This document shows positions 20,781 to 33,045 of a DNA stretch of 64,000 nucleotides, one piece after another; positions within the stretch are counted from its first letter, which is position 1; the number at the start of each line of letters is the position of its first letter. The notes below the pieces were generated by a model. The model was not told the DNA's origin and did not search any database. It saw only the letters and a list, made by a program, of their open reading frames with translations. Source of the DNA: Mytilinidion resinicola. Lineage: Eukaryota; Ascomycota; Dothideomycetes; Mytilinidiales; Mytilinidiaceae. The stretch is from the NCBI RefSeq assembly GCF_010093595.1, contig NW_022985438.1, positions 2,414,786-2,478,785 of the forward strand. The letters are read 5' to 3'. Position numbers and translations under genes: made by a program.

Positions 20781-21848
20781 GGCGGAGAAGAAGAGGAGCG
20801 AGAAGCAGCTGCAGCGCAAGGTGGTGGGAGAGTGATTGGGAGAGAGGCGTGGCGCGGCTGGCGAGGACCCAGGTGAAACCACGGGTGATGAATGTGGGTG
20901 CGGGGCTCGGGCAGTCCCAGCGGTGGAGCGGGCCTGGCGGCCAACACGGGTGCGAGCGGTTGCGGTCGACAGCAGCGATGGAGACGCGCAGTCTGAGCGA
21001 GCGGGGTGGGAGAAAGACGGTGGTGAGGTGAGGCTCTGAGGGCGACGGGGGAGGTGCCTAGGATGAGGCAGACAGACCGGCAGCAGTCGTGCTGGCGATA
21101 GAGGGCGCAGCTCTTATCGCTGGCGGGGCAGTGGCATGCGGAACCACTGCACCGTCTTGCGTGAGTCAACCAGCGCCAGGAGCGTGTAGCCATTCCAGGA
21201 GTCTGCTCTGCTGCTAAATGCCAATGAGCGAAGGGCTCCGCATGCTTAGTTTCTCTATTGCAGCAACCTCAGGAGCTGACAGGAATGGGCTATACACTGT
21301 TCTGCGGAGGCTCTACACAGGCATCATCAAGTCTGCTTGCACTGGTTGACGACTCCGGACAAGCTGGTACGAAGTAGAGGGGCCCGTCTAGATGGCCTGA
21401 AGGCTCGCTGCGCTATTGCTAGTCAGCCCTTAATAAGAGCAGTATTATATAGACATGCTATCTAACACTCATGACGCCCTGGAGTTGTCGAAGCTGGAGA
21501 GTTTCTGGTGCCTAGAACAAGCTCTCCAGTGCCACTTCGCCCCTGCCACTTGCCCCACCCAAATTTTTGCCGACATCGTGAGTCGACAGCAGGAGTGCAG
21601 CAGAGCTCCATCCACCGTCCTGCCCATCATTTCAATTTCCTGACGCTCCAGGACCTTATAATCGGCAGTCAGTACTCTGAATATCACCAGGCGGCTCCCG
21701 CGACTGCTCCACAGCTGCCTCGTCCTCCGCGCGGAGCTGCTCCATCCGCCGCTCGCCAAACCTTACACCAGTATCCAGTCTGCGAGAGACTCCTCCCTCT
21801 CGACCTTTTTATACCACTCCATGCCTCGTCCCCGGTAGCGCGAACGCC
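20781..21848. promoter_or_regulatory. Bidirectional intergenic region between the FHA gene and RPC1
   Basis: Two divergent genes share this 1.07-kb gap. The half next to the FHA gene is very GC-rich; the half next to RPC1 is pyrimidine-rich, with TTATATAGAC near 21444-21453. No further gene is supported. The control sites themselves cannot be identified from sequence alone. Confidence 0.45.
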
Positions 21849-24800
21849 ATGGATTCCGAGCAGGTCCAGCCTTCTCTAAAGCTGACTAACGTCGTCGACA
21901 ATGTCCCCAAGCGCATCACCCAGCTCGAGTTCGGCATCCTGTAAGCTCTACCATCCCCGCGCCTAGCTTCTTCTCTGACCTCTCCCAGCTCCAACCAGGA
22001 TATTGCCAACCAGTCCGTCCTTGACGTCTCCGACCGCAACATCTACGACCTCACCACCCAGGGCCAGACGCGCGCTCTCACCCAGCATGGCCCTATGGAC
22101 CGCCGCCTGGGAACCTCCCAGAAGAATGTCGCCTGCGAAACTTGCCATGAACCCCTCCAGACTTGCAACGGTCATTTTGGCCAGATTCGTCTCGCCCTCC
22201 CCGCCTTCCACATTGGATATCTGAAGAACATCATCGATGCATTGCACAACGTCTGCAAGGTATACCATACCCGCTTGCCCTATGTCTGCGGTCCGCCATC
22301 TGACTTTCTAGGATTGCTCCAACATTCTGCTCGATGAGAACCAGCGACGATCCTTCCTTCGCAGCATGCGCCGCCCCGCTTTGGACAATCTGCAGCGCAC
22401 CCAAATCTCCAGAAAAGTCTCCGACGAGTGCAGGAAGCGCAAGGTCTGCATTCACTGTAATGCTGTCAATGGCCCTATTCGGAAAGTCGCTGGGCATCCC
22501 CTCAAACTCGTCCATCTCAAGTATGACGCCTTCAACCGCTCCACCGCCAAGTCAAAGGTCACCCCAGAGTCCAAGATCGAATTTGATGCCTCCTTCCAAA
22601 CTGCAAAAGAGGGAAATATTGACCTCGAAAAGAATCTCAGGAAAGCCGTCGATGATATGCATCCGTTGAGAGTGCTAAATATCTTCCGTCGTATCTCCAA
22701 TTCAGATTGCGAGCTTCTGGGCCTGAAACCCGGACTGGGACGGCCCGAGCTGTTCATTTGGCAATACGTTCCTGTACCGCCCGTGAGTATTCGACCTTCC
22801 GTCGCCCAGGAGTCCGGAAATACCGAGGATGACCTCACCAACAAGCTTGGTGATATCATCCATATGAGTTCCCTCATCAGAGCCGGCCTCGAGAAGGGGC
22901 AGCCAATTCAGAATCTGATGGAGCAATGGGATTTCTTACAACTACAGATTGCCATGTACATCAACAGCGAAGTTCCTGGTCTTCAACAGCCTGGTTTCGG
23001 CAAGGCCATGCGCGGTTTCTGCCAACGCCTTAAAGGCAAGCAGGGGAGATTCCGGCAAAACCTTTCTGGCAAGCGCGTCGATTTCTCTGGGCGCACCGTT
23101 ATTGGTCCCGACCCCAATTTGGGCATAGACGAGGTGGCAGTACCGATGCGTGTAGCCACTAACCTGACATTCCCTGAGAAGGTGTCCCGTTACAATATCG
23201 AGAAGCTTCGAGCCTGCATCAGGAGAGGCCCCCACAAGCATCCTGGAGCGAACTTTATCGTCAAACCAGCAGAGAACAAGAAAATTTCTCTCCCCGTCCT
23301 CGCTAAATCTAACGCAGCCGACAAACTGGAACGCGCAGCGAAGCAGCTTCAAATTGGAGACATAGTAGAAAGGCATCTCGAGGATGGAGACATTGTGCTC
23401 TTCAATCGACAGCCGTCGTTGCATAAGCTCAGTATTCTCAGCCACAAAGCTAAGATCCGACCTTGGAGGACTTTTCGGCTCAACGAATGCGTCTGCAACC
23501 CGTACAATGCCGATTTCGACGGCGACGAGATGAATCTACACGTCCCACAGACCGAGGAGGCCCGCGCAGAGGCTATCGAACTTATGGGTGTGAAGCACAA
23601 TCTGGCCACGCCGAAGAACGGGACCCCCATCATTGCAGCCATCCAGGACTTCATAACCGCGGCCTACCTTCTTAGCAGTAAGGAAAACTTCTACGACCGG
23701 AAATCCTTTACGCAAATCTGCTCCTTCATGTTCAACGCCGACTGCGTTGTCGATCCGGACACCGGAGAACAAATGCCTATCGAGATTCCAGAGCCGGCGA
23801 TATTCAAACCCCAGAGGCTGTGGACCGGCAAGCAGGTTTTCAACGTACTTTTGAGGCCAAACAAGAAATGTAAAGTGCTAGTCAACCTTGATGCTCCATG
23901 CAAACAGTACAAGCCATCAACAAAGTGTCCAGCACCCGACCTCAATGAAGACGACGCATGGCTAGTCATTCGCAATTCAGAAGTCATGTGTGGTGTCATG
24001 GACAAGTCGACGGTTGGTGACGGCAAGAAAGATTCCGTCTTCTACGTTATTATGCGAGACTTTGGCCCAGACCATGCCGTTCAGGCTATGAATAGACTCT
24101 CGAAGCTGTCTGCTCGATGGCTTAGCAATCAAGGGTTCTCCATCGGCATCAACGACGTCACACCCGGCGCTGAGTTGGTTCAGAGTAAGCAAAGGCTAGT
24201 GTCAAATGCATACGAAAAATGCGACAAATTGATCGCAGACTTCAAGAATGGAAAACTCGAACGAGATGCTGGATGCACACAAGAACAGACAATGGAAAAC
24301 AAAATGGGTGGAATCCTCAGCGGCGTTCGACAAGACGCTGGTGAGATCTGCTTCAAGGAATTGAGCAAATGGAACGCCCCCCTCATCATGGCAAAATGTG
24401 GGTCCAAGGGCTCGAACATCAATGTATCCCAGATGGTTGCATCCGTGGGACAGCAGATGATCGGGGGCAAACGCGTCGCGGACGGTTTCCAAGACAGAAC
24501 TCTTCCGCACTTTCCAAAAGCAGCTCGTCAACCCGCTTCGAAGGGCTTCGTTAGTAACAGTTTCTACTCGGGTCTGAACCCAACGGAGTTCATCTTTCAC
24601 GCCATGAGTGGCCGTGAAGGTCTCGTTGACACCGCTGTCAAGACTGCCGAGACTGGCTACATGAGTCGCAGGCTTATGAAATCACTCGAGGACCTTTCTT
24701 CGCAATACGACAATACAGTCCGCAACTCTTCGGCTGGCATCGTCCAGTTTCAGTATGGCGACGACAATCTTGATCCGGTGGACATGGAAGGGAAGGCAAA

Positions 24801-26468
24801 ACCAGTGAATTTCGAGCGAACGTTCTCGCATGCCATTGTACGTAAACCAACCTTCTCTAATCTCTTAGGACTAGCGTCGCTAATCTCTGACAGACGTCTA
24901 CTTGGGATAATTCCGAGAATACGCTCCGACCGGACGACGTGAAAGAATATTCGATTACCACACTGAATGCAGAACGAAGCAAGTATACCCGCATGTCTCT
25001 GGATGGCACAAAAAAACTCGACTACCATGACGAGAGCCACCATGGCGTTGATCATTTGGAGAGTATTCGAGACTTCCTAGATGCCGTCCAGGATTTCATA
25101 TATGAGAAAGCCGACAAGCTCGCCAAAGCTATGGTGTATGTGGGTATCTCCGATGCTTTAAGCAAAGGGGAAAATTCCTCTGGAGGAAATTCGAGCGCAT
25201 TCAACCTCGTAGACGGAATGGCCAAGATCTCAGCTACCGCGCTCAGCACGTTCATTCGTCTTTGCATCACCAAATACGACCGTTCAAAAGTTCAACCAGG
25301 TCATGCTGTTGGTGCCGTTGGCGCCCAGTCCATTGGTGAGCCAGGTACACAAATGACGCTAAAGACTTTCCATTTTGCTGGTGTCGCCGGCATGAGTATA
25401 ACGCAAGGTGTTCCCCGAATCAAGGAAATAATCAACGCTTCCAAAGCCATCAGTACTCCTGTCATATCTTGCCAGCTATCGAACAGAGTCTCCGAAGACT
25501 CAGCGCGCATGGTTAAATCGCGCATCGAAAAAACTTACCTCCGCGATATCATCGTGCATATCGAGGATGTGTACCACCGGCAAGGGGGCTACCTGAGTGT
25601 TCGTATCGACTGGGACACAGTCCACAAACTGCATCTGGACCTTACGCCGGAAGCGGTAGCCAAGGCTATCATTCAGGCCAAAAACCTTAAGATGGCCAAA
25701 GACGGATCCACTTGGAACACCAGCCCGAGAGGAAACTATGTACGCATCTACCCTGCAGACCCGGCTAAGAGAGCCAAGAAGGGACGCTCTACTACGACCA
25801 AAGCGAAGACGGAAGAAGATTTTTTCATTCGTATGCAAAATCTTAAGCGACTGATGCCGGATGTCGTGGTCAAAGGCTATCCCGATGCTCAGCGCGCCAT
25901 CATCAAGAAAGATGAGACACCAAATGCAAACGGTCAATACGAGTTAGAGCTTCTAGTCGAAGGTTACGGTCTCAGAGACTGCATGACCACTCCTGGAGTA
26001 GAGGGGCTGTCAGTTTATTCGAATTCCGTTTTAGAAGTGCTGAGCGTTCTCGGCATCGAAGCCGCGCGAGATACCATTGTCAAGGAAATCAGCTCTGTGA
26101 TGAAGGGGATGGACATTGACCCTAGGCATATGCAGCTCTTGGCTGACGTTATGACTTTCAAGGGAGACGTCCTGGGCATTACCCGCTTCGGCCTCGCGAA
26201 AATGCGCGACTCGGTGCTCCAGCTGGCAAGCTTTGAGAAGACACCAGATCATCTGTTTGAGGCGGCTAGCAAAGGCAAGGTAGATGCCATCGAAGGCGTG
26301 AGTGAGTGCATCATCATGGGCCAAAGCGTGAAGCTTGGGACAGGCGCTTTCAGTGTCATTCGAAAACTCGGGTTGAGTGAAGATGAGGTCGGTTCTAGTG
26401 CACAGAGGAGGTGCTTGTTTGAGGAGGGTTGGGCTTCCGCCATGCAAGGTGTCGCCGCTGCTGCTTAA
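21849..26468 (+). CDS. RPC1 (RPO31): DNA-directed RNA polymerase III largest subunit
   Basis: Four exons (21849-21940, 21989-22259, 22312-24837, 24894-26468) with short GT-AG introns give 1487 residues, close to yeast Rpc160 (about 1460). The N-terminus has the zinc-binding clamp ([16 protein letters not shown], and later CIHCN). The active-site loop NADFDGDE lies at about residues 520-527, whose three Asp hold the catalytic magnesium. [17 protein letters not shown] and the bridge-helix/trigger-loop region ([20 protein letters not shown], then [18 protein letters not shown]) are intact. There is no heptad CTD, which excludes RPB1, and the length and sequence fit the Pol III rather than the Pol I subunit. 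It transcribes 5S rRNA, tRNA and other small RNAs in the nucleus. It appears complete and functional. Confidence 0.97.
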
Positions 26469-27110
26469 GGGCTAGGCACAGTCTTTCATAGTAGGTCGAT
26501 TGGTCATTTCCTGCATAGCGAGGATTCAAGCATATGTTTGCATAGCGATGGCGTTCAAAATGTTGGACGGTGGTCATCTTTGGGCTTGGTTCCAGGTGAA
26601 TACCTGGGTAGGGCGCGTAAAGAAATCAAGTTTTCTTGTGTCACCTTTTGCGACCTATGGACTCGTTTCTATTGGGCAATCTCCACAATCTCCCGGCCTT
26701 TTCTTAGTCTCTAAGACCCAGATCTAATGCATGTCCACGTCTTCCAATCTCAATTTATGCGGAATTGATCGACAGTGGGAAGGCACTCCAAGGGCTGGGC
26801 TGTTCTGCTATATTCACTTTGTGACTAGTGTTGACTGACTACTCAGAGCACGTGCTAGTTACGCAAGACGCAACTAATGCCAGCTGACGATCCCTAGAGC
26901 ATCTAGATACTCCACGAAACGATCGGGCGCCTAAGCCATAAATGGCATCATTTCGGGGCTTAATTCGATTGAAATTGCAACAATGAAGGGATCCTCTCAT
27001 TTCAGCCTTTGAGATATCATGTACAACTAATACCCTCCCTGCCGCGATTATTTTTGTTCTGCTATCACTTCCTTTCGCAACTTCAGACACTCTGAAAATT
27101 CACCTCTACA
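26469..27110. promoter_or_regulatory. Intergenic region, probable promoter of the acetate-transporter-like gene
   Basis: This is a 640-bp gap between two plus-strand genes, AC-rich just before the ATG at 27111. No gene is supported on either strand. Confidence 0.4.
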
Positions 27111-27993
27111 ATGGCTTACTCTACATCAAACTCCGACGACCTCAATGTTAACAAAAACCAGTCGATTGGCCTCCGAGAGACTAATACCCTCACCAATGAC
27201 CAGGAGAAGCAGCCATTCAGTACTTTCCGCGCGCCTGCACTGCCGAATTCGCTCGGGTCTGGGGTGAGTTAACGTCCAGATTTCTCGTCGTATCACTGAA
27301 TGCTAACGAGAGACGCTACAAAAGACGGCTCTCGCCATCGGCGCTTTCGCAACTACCCTAACGACCCTCTCCCTCAGCTTGATGCAGTGGCGCGGTGTGG
27401 TGATCACAAACGTCTACGTCGCCAACTTCTTCTTTGTCGCCGTTTTCGGGCTTCTCATCACCGCGCAATGGGAGATGGCAGTGGGAAATGGGTTCGCATA
27501 TACGGTGTTCAGTGCTTTTGGTACGTCAATTTATATTCTTTCAAACTCGACCACCTCTCACATCAAATTCTAATGTTCTCAAGGCTTGTTCTACGCTGGC
27601 TACGCCGCCATTCTCACGCCCTCGTTCGGCATCGCAGCCGCCTACGGCGATGACCTCGTCCAATATAACAACGCCCTCGGCTTCTTCATGACGCTCTGGA
27701 CCATCTTCGTACTCACGTTCCTCATCGCATCCATACCTACGAACGTCGTCTACATCGCTATCTTCTTCCTCGTCGATTTAGGCTTCTTGACCGTCGCCGC
27801 GAGCTACTTCGCCGCTGCAGACGGCCATGCCGCAGCGGCTGTTAGGCTGCAGAAAGCGGGGGGCGGATTTTGCTTCGTGGCAGGGCTAGTGGGCTGGTAC
27901 TTGACGACGCATTTGTTGATCAAAGACTCGTTATACGAGCTGCCGTTGGGGGATACGTCGAGGTTCTTTGCTAAGACGAGGAAGGTTGAGTGA
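27111..27993 (+). CDS. GPR1/FUN34/YaaH family membrane protein (acetate/ammonium transporter-like)
   Basis: Three exons (27111-27263, 27325-27520, 27584-27993) join in frame to 252 residues. The N-terminal about 45 residues are hydrophilic. Six hydrophobic segments follow, beginning TALAIGAFATTLTTLSLSLM and including FGLFYAGYAAILTPSFGIAA and ALGFFMTLWTIFVLTFLIA, which match the family fold. The family motif NPAPLGL near the first helix is degenerate here (PALPNSLGSG), so it may be a divergent paralogue. Relatives such as Ady2/AcpA take up acetate or export ammonia at the plasma membrane. The short hydrophilic C-terminus is also typical. Its exact substrate is inference from the family. Confidence 0.88.
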
Positions 27994-28779
27994 TTTTTAC
28001 TTAACGCTTCTGATTCACTCCGTACTTTTAGGTACTTCCGCTCGTAAGGGTGACAATACTGGAGCATGCAGGAGGGACGCGTGGTGGATAGCTTGGCGGA
28101 CGATTGTGTAAGGGGTGGAAATGCCGTGGAGAGATGACGTCGAGAGGTGTGCAGAGTGATAGCTTGGTAGAATGGTGTCAACCCCAGAACGAGCATGATT
28201 GGCTGAACTCTAATGCTACCCCGTCTTCTTGCAGGCGTTTATGCATCAGACTCAGTCTTTGTTTTTATTGCTCCGCAAAGACGTGCTCTATCGTCATTTA
28301 AGCTTAACGCCACCCGTTACTATTCGGTGTCCTTACCTAGCATTGATCGCCCGCAGTGCCAGAGACGGTGCCGGAGGCTGTGCCGGATGCCTCGATTCCC
28401 GAAAAGCTTGTCGTCCCGCCCCGTGGTTGCGTCTCTTAACGATCGGCTTAGATAACGCAACAATTGTGAATGCAAGCTATTGCGGTCCAGCCATTTATAC
28501 CTTCTCGCTATACCAATAAGCAGCTATTGATGGCACTTGGTGGCTTCGAGCACATTGATTCGACATCAACGCCAACAATGTAGTATTCTCGTCGTTGTTC
28601 AGCTTCCCTCCCAGCCATATGCATGTTCAAACGTTGCCATATTTCGCCATCTCGACGCACGGTTGCGTGCCCCGAATCTCAGTGCTCAGCTATGTACATC
28701 TATCTGCGTATAGTCGTCATGTTTCCGTCACATCCTAGATCTCTAAAGCATCTGCAATCATCTATCCTAAATACTCAAA
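27994..28779. promoter_or_regulatory. Intergenic region between two plus-strand genes
   Basis: No gene is supported. The final 40 bases before 28780 are AT-rich and A/C-rich, as in the leaders of neighbouring genes. Confidence 0.4.
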
Positions 28780-30222
28780 ATGACGGACACCTCCGGAGTT
28801 CCTCTCAATGGTGCGAGCGCAACCAATGGGAAGAAGTTTGGATCCACAGACCCAGCTGTATACGATGAGTACAGCAAGAAATGGTCTGAACTGCCAAAGG
28901 ATGAGCAGGGATGGATTGCTCGCGCCAAGGAAGTATCAGAGATTCTTTCCAGAGACGTTGTCAAACGCAATGCCGAAAATAAGGCTCCTTTCGCTGAAGT
29001 TGCTCTGCTGAAGCATGCTGGGCTTCTGAAGGTTCTTGGCCCGAAGAAGTATGGCGGTGGAGAGCAGCCGTGGAGTGTGGGATACAAGCTCATCCGCGAG
29101 GTGGCTAATGGTGACAGGTACACTCCCCGAATACTCCAATAACTTTCGTTTCAAGCCTCTAATACTTGCATAGCTCCCTCGGAATGCTCTTGGGCTATCA
29201 TCTCCTTTGGTCAACTACAGCGAACGTCGTCGGAACCCCCGAGCAGGCCGACCACGCGCAAGACCTCATCATTTCAAACAACTACTTTATCGGCGGTGCT
29301 GTCAACCCCCGCGACGAAGATCATAAGATCACTAGCGACGGCGACTACATCGTCTTCAACGGCTTCAAGCGCTTCAACACCGGCGGTGTGGTCTCCGATC
29401 TCACTGTCCTCGAGGGAGTCTACGAAGGGACTGAACACCACATCTTCGCCTTCGTCAAGACGCAGCAGTTCGGCATCGAGTTCCAGCATGACTGGCACAA
29501 CATCGGCCTACGGCTGACCGAGTCCGGAAGCGTGAAGATCAACAACGTCCGCGTGCCATGGGTCGATGCACTGGGTTGGTCGGCGGAGAAGAAAGAGCTG
29601 ATCCCAGAGATCCTCACAATTCCCTTTGCAACCCTCCTATTGCCCACGTAAGTCCCTCGCTCTCCCCACCTCTTCAAACCCAAATACATTCTGATTTTCC
29701 TCAAGCATCCAACTCGTCTTCTCAAACTTTTATCTCGGGATAGCCCAAGGCGCCCTCACCGCTGCCGCCGCTTACACCAACAAAAACACTCGCCCCTGGC
29801 CCTATGCCGGAAACGACCCCAAAAAGACCGCTACAGACGAATTTTACATCCTGGAACGCTACGGCAACTTCCACGCGCATGTCAACGCCGCCACTGCGCT
29901 GGCTGACCGCGCCGGTGATCTTGTGTCCTCCATTTATGCGACCCACACCGCCGATCGTAAAAGCCTCACACCAACCCGCCGTGGCGAGCTCGCAGAGGAG
30001 GTTGCGAGTGTAAAGGTGGTGACGACGGACACCGGGCTCCGGGTTACTTCGGGGGTGTTCGAGGTGACGGGCGCGAAGGCGACAGGAGAGAGCGTGGGAT
30101 TGGACCGGTTCTGGAGGGATCTGAGAACGCATACGCTCCACGATCCTGTAGCGTACAAGAACCGAGAGTTGGGCAGGTGGAGGTTGTTGGGCGAGGCACC
30201 GGAGCCGACTTGGTATACCTAA
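28780..30222 (+). CDS. Acyl-CoA dehydrogenase-like flavoprotein (DszC/SfnB-like monooxygenase type)
   Basis: Three exons (28780-29117, 29174-29647, 29706-30222) with phase-matched GT-AG introns give 442 residues. The N-terminal helical part (RDVVKRNAENKAPFAEVALL, HAGLLKVLGPKKYGG) and the following SLGMLLGYHLLWSTTANVVG belong to the acyl-CoA dehydrogenase fold. The middle beta domain carries FIGGAVNPRD and YIVFNGFKRFNTGGVVSD. The C-terminal helices have LGIAQGALTAAAAYTNKNTR and GLDRFWRDLRTHTLHDPVAY, the latter typical of the desulfurising DszC/SfnB branch rather than true fatty-acid dehydrogenases. It probably uses reduced flavin and oxygen on a small organic substrate. No neighbouring flavin reductase is seen. 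Confidence 0.9.
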
Positions 30223-30909
30223 GGTCGTGGGGCTGGGCCTAGAGGGAGGACGAGTGCGACAGCGGTCGGTGACTGCGATTTGTCTTGGAGGTGGTCTTGC
30301 TGGTTTACGAGCTCTTTTATGAGTTATGATGCTTGCGAATATTGAGTGTTAATCCTGTTGGAGAGAAAATGTCTGGTGACTTGGTGACCTCAATGACTAA
30401 TATAACTCTGCCTCGCCCTCCAATGTTATGAATGGAGTAACTCAACAACCACACCTCCGGACTCAGATCTGACACCGGGAGGTGATTCGCCAGGGCTGAA
30501 AGTGTTTTTGAGGAAGTTCTAGTCGATGAATCCGTCCAGGTTGTTGGACTAGCGGTGCTCTATTCTTCGACCGGCCACAGAACCCCCCACTAACTGGATG
30601 AAATTGGGAAGATTATTCTCCAAAATTTCACGAGTCATTCTACGTACCTAGAAGAGTCCAGTCCCGATTTCAAATTTGTAGTACAAGGTGTGGTTGTTGA
30701 GTTATGTGCAGAAAGGTGGTTGTGGCCTCGAAATCGCCAAAAATTCAGAGGCTCTACGTTCAACAGCTGCGCGAGTCTTGGCGGCCAAGAGTTGCCATTT
30801 AGGGAAGCGCGGACTATACGACGTCATTGAGTACTGAAGAGGCTCCGTGCGCGTACTGTCCACGTAAATGTAAATGCCAAGTGGTAGTTTATGAAGTTTA
30901 CGCCTTATT
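30223..30909. other. Intergenic region between convergent genes
   Basis: No gene, RNA or repeat is supported. It contains the 3' ends of the dehydrogenase-like and methyltransferase-like genes. Confidence 0.5.
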
Positions 30910-32513
30910 TTATGAGCTCGGCACCTCATACCCCTTCCTTATGGAATCCGAAGATTCAGCCTGCGTCGATGTCACCTTAGCATCCTCCATCTTCTTCCGC
31001 CGTCCCGCAAGGAACTCCTCATCGATCTCCAGCTCCGTCTGCTCAACCGTAATAGTCTGCTCGCCCACATCCTCACCCGGAACCGGTTTGCGTGCATACC
31101 AGAAGACCCTACATACACACATTAGCACTACAATCTCCCATCTCAACCACCAAGGCCCACACGAAGAAACTCAATGCCACTCACACGTTCTGCCACACAC
31201 CCTCAACCCCTTCTCTTAACTCCTTCCTCACCCCAGCATTAAACACCTCCACCTCCTCCCTACTCCACCCCAGCACCCGCGTAAAGAGCGCCAACGTACT
31301 ACTCCCCAACCCATCATTCAAATCCTGCCTCGCATACTTCCCTAATAATTTGAACTTGTCGCCTTTAGCCCAGGGCCCGTACGGCCACTTCAGCTTCCTC
31401 TGGTGGATGTCGACGAAGCCGGCGGCTTGCAGTAAGAGGCCGAAGGAGGCCGCGGCGGAGAAATCGAGGCCGATCTTTAAGCCAGCCGAGGAGAGATGCT
31501 GGCCCCATGCTATGATGGGGTTTGGGGAAATTGCGGGGTAAGTGTTGAGGGAGGCGTTGGAGGCGCAGATTGGGGGGAGGTGGAACTCCTGTAGTTCAAG
31601 GAACCCGTTGGGATTGAGATTACTAGTGACAAGGTGTGGGTTAGGGCTACATGGTATGGAGAGGGGGGAGGGAAGGTAACGATTGAGTAGTGATACGCAG
31701 GTCTGGCAGAAGAGTTTGAGGTTAATATGGGGATGATCAACCTACGCGAAAGATTGTTGGAAGAAGCGTGGCCAGTCTTTGAAGGCAGCCATCATGGCAC
31801 GGGCATGGATGAAGTCGAATTTGGTTCGGAAGAGCCACTCATGGTCGGCGTCGTCGATTAGGAAACTGCAGTTTGCAGGGACGCTGGAATGGGTAGATGA
31901 GTTTGATTACTTTGAAATGTACGATGGAGACTCGTCGAGAATCTTACCTGTCTGGCTGGATAGGACTGTGAAGTCGTCAGTCTAGAGTCTCTTGAGCAAT
32001 CTGAGCTGCTGATATACGGTAATAGGTCTTATCAAGCAGCAATACCTACCTCAGGTCGGTGCCAAGTACTGTAGCGCTAGAATGCTCGTCGGCAAATTCG
32101 ATTGCCCAGATGCCCGTGCCCGTGCCTACGTCAAGGACATTTTGGACGTCTTTCGGGATGGGAGCTATGTAGAGAGCACCGTCTACAGTCAGTCTAAAGG
32201 TGTGATGTTGTAAGTCTGCCAATGCGTTAGTGATATCGGTCCGCTAGTGGTGCGGGGACGGGTACGGACCGAGCCGATCCTTCTCTAGCTATATGGTGTC
32301 AGTATCGCAAAAAAAGTGGATAGGTTTTTCGTAGCGAAGAGTTATTGACGTACTTCATCGTTTGGAACGAGATATGTCTACCAAGTTGAGCGGTCAGCAT
32401 AGGTGTGATTTGCTACAACGATTATGTTACAGTCTCCTTACCCCCTCTGAGTAGGCATGGTACCTGCGTCCGTTCTCATATCTGTAATCGTAGACGGACG
32501 AGCTGACCGACAT
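30910..32513 (-). CDS. LaeA/UMTA-like S-adenosylmethionine-dependent methyltransferase
   Basis: Eight exons were assembled (32513-32442, 32377-32354, 32288-32270, 32215-32050, 31965-31948, 31883-31746, 31622-31185, 31108-30910), giving 357 residues in one frame. Three exons are tiny (24, 19 and 18 nt). The start MSVSSSVYDYRYENGRRYHA and the segment TYLVPNDE-LEKDRLDLQHH are hallmarks of this fungal family. Motif I is VLDVGTGTGIWAIEFADEH, followed by GTDLSPIQP and CSFLIDDADHEWLF, where the other SAM-contacting residues lie. The C-terminus is acidic and hydrophilic. Family members include the secondary-metabolism regulator LaeA and many cluster methyltransferases. The acceptor is unknown. One donor is the unusual GTCCGT (after 32270). 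An additional 5' exon cannot be excluded. Confidence 0.85.
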
Positions 32514-33045
32514 AGTCCGTCTAATGAGAGTAAACAGTTAGTACTTGAGAGGCCAGGGACAAGGAGACGGTCTATGTACGCTTATACGTAGACCGCAATC
32601 GCCAGAGGAAAGGTGGGTTTACATGGATTCATTATCGCCCAGGGCGGAATCTCAGTCATCGCTCTATCCGAGGAACAGTTAGCGGTGTGCCAAGTGGAGG
32701 GGCAGCCTGTCCGCAATAGTGAAGACTTGCATCAAGGCTGGTATACTCATCCTCCTCGATCATGGCGTCAAGTAGAAGAGCGTGTATGAATGACACTGAA
32801 GTGCTCTGTGCAGGGCGCTACACTCGTCCCACTTCCCCAGACTCCAGATTTCCCTCGCTTTTGATTCTGTGATACGAGTCATGCGAGCGCATAAATGAGA
32901 TAAATGCATGAGCGTGGCACATAATCTCGCCTAATCTCTGTGACTGCACAGTAAGACCAACGTGCTAGCAATAATGTTTGACATTTGTCTTATTGCGTCC
33001 ACCGTATGTCGTATACATACACGAGGCTGAGCCCCGAGCCTCAAC
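32514..33045. promoter_or_regulatory. Intergenic region upstream of the methyltransferase gene
   Basis: A 530-bp gap between two minus-strand genes holds the promoter of the methyltransferase and the 3' side of the transporter gene. No gene is supported. Confidence 0.4.

Noticed and set aside
20609..21193. A 194-codon minus-strand frame upstream of the FHA gene
   Set aside because: It overlaps the FHA start in another frame, has Pro/Arg/Ser-rich composition and no domain; GC-rich DNA keeps frames open by chance.
22452..26447. Many antisense frames of 70-167 codons within RPC1
   Set aside because: All are shadows of the long conserved polymerase frame and have no domains.
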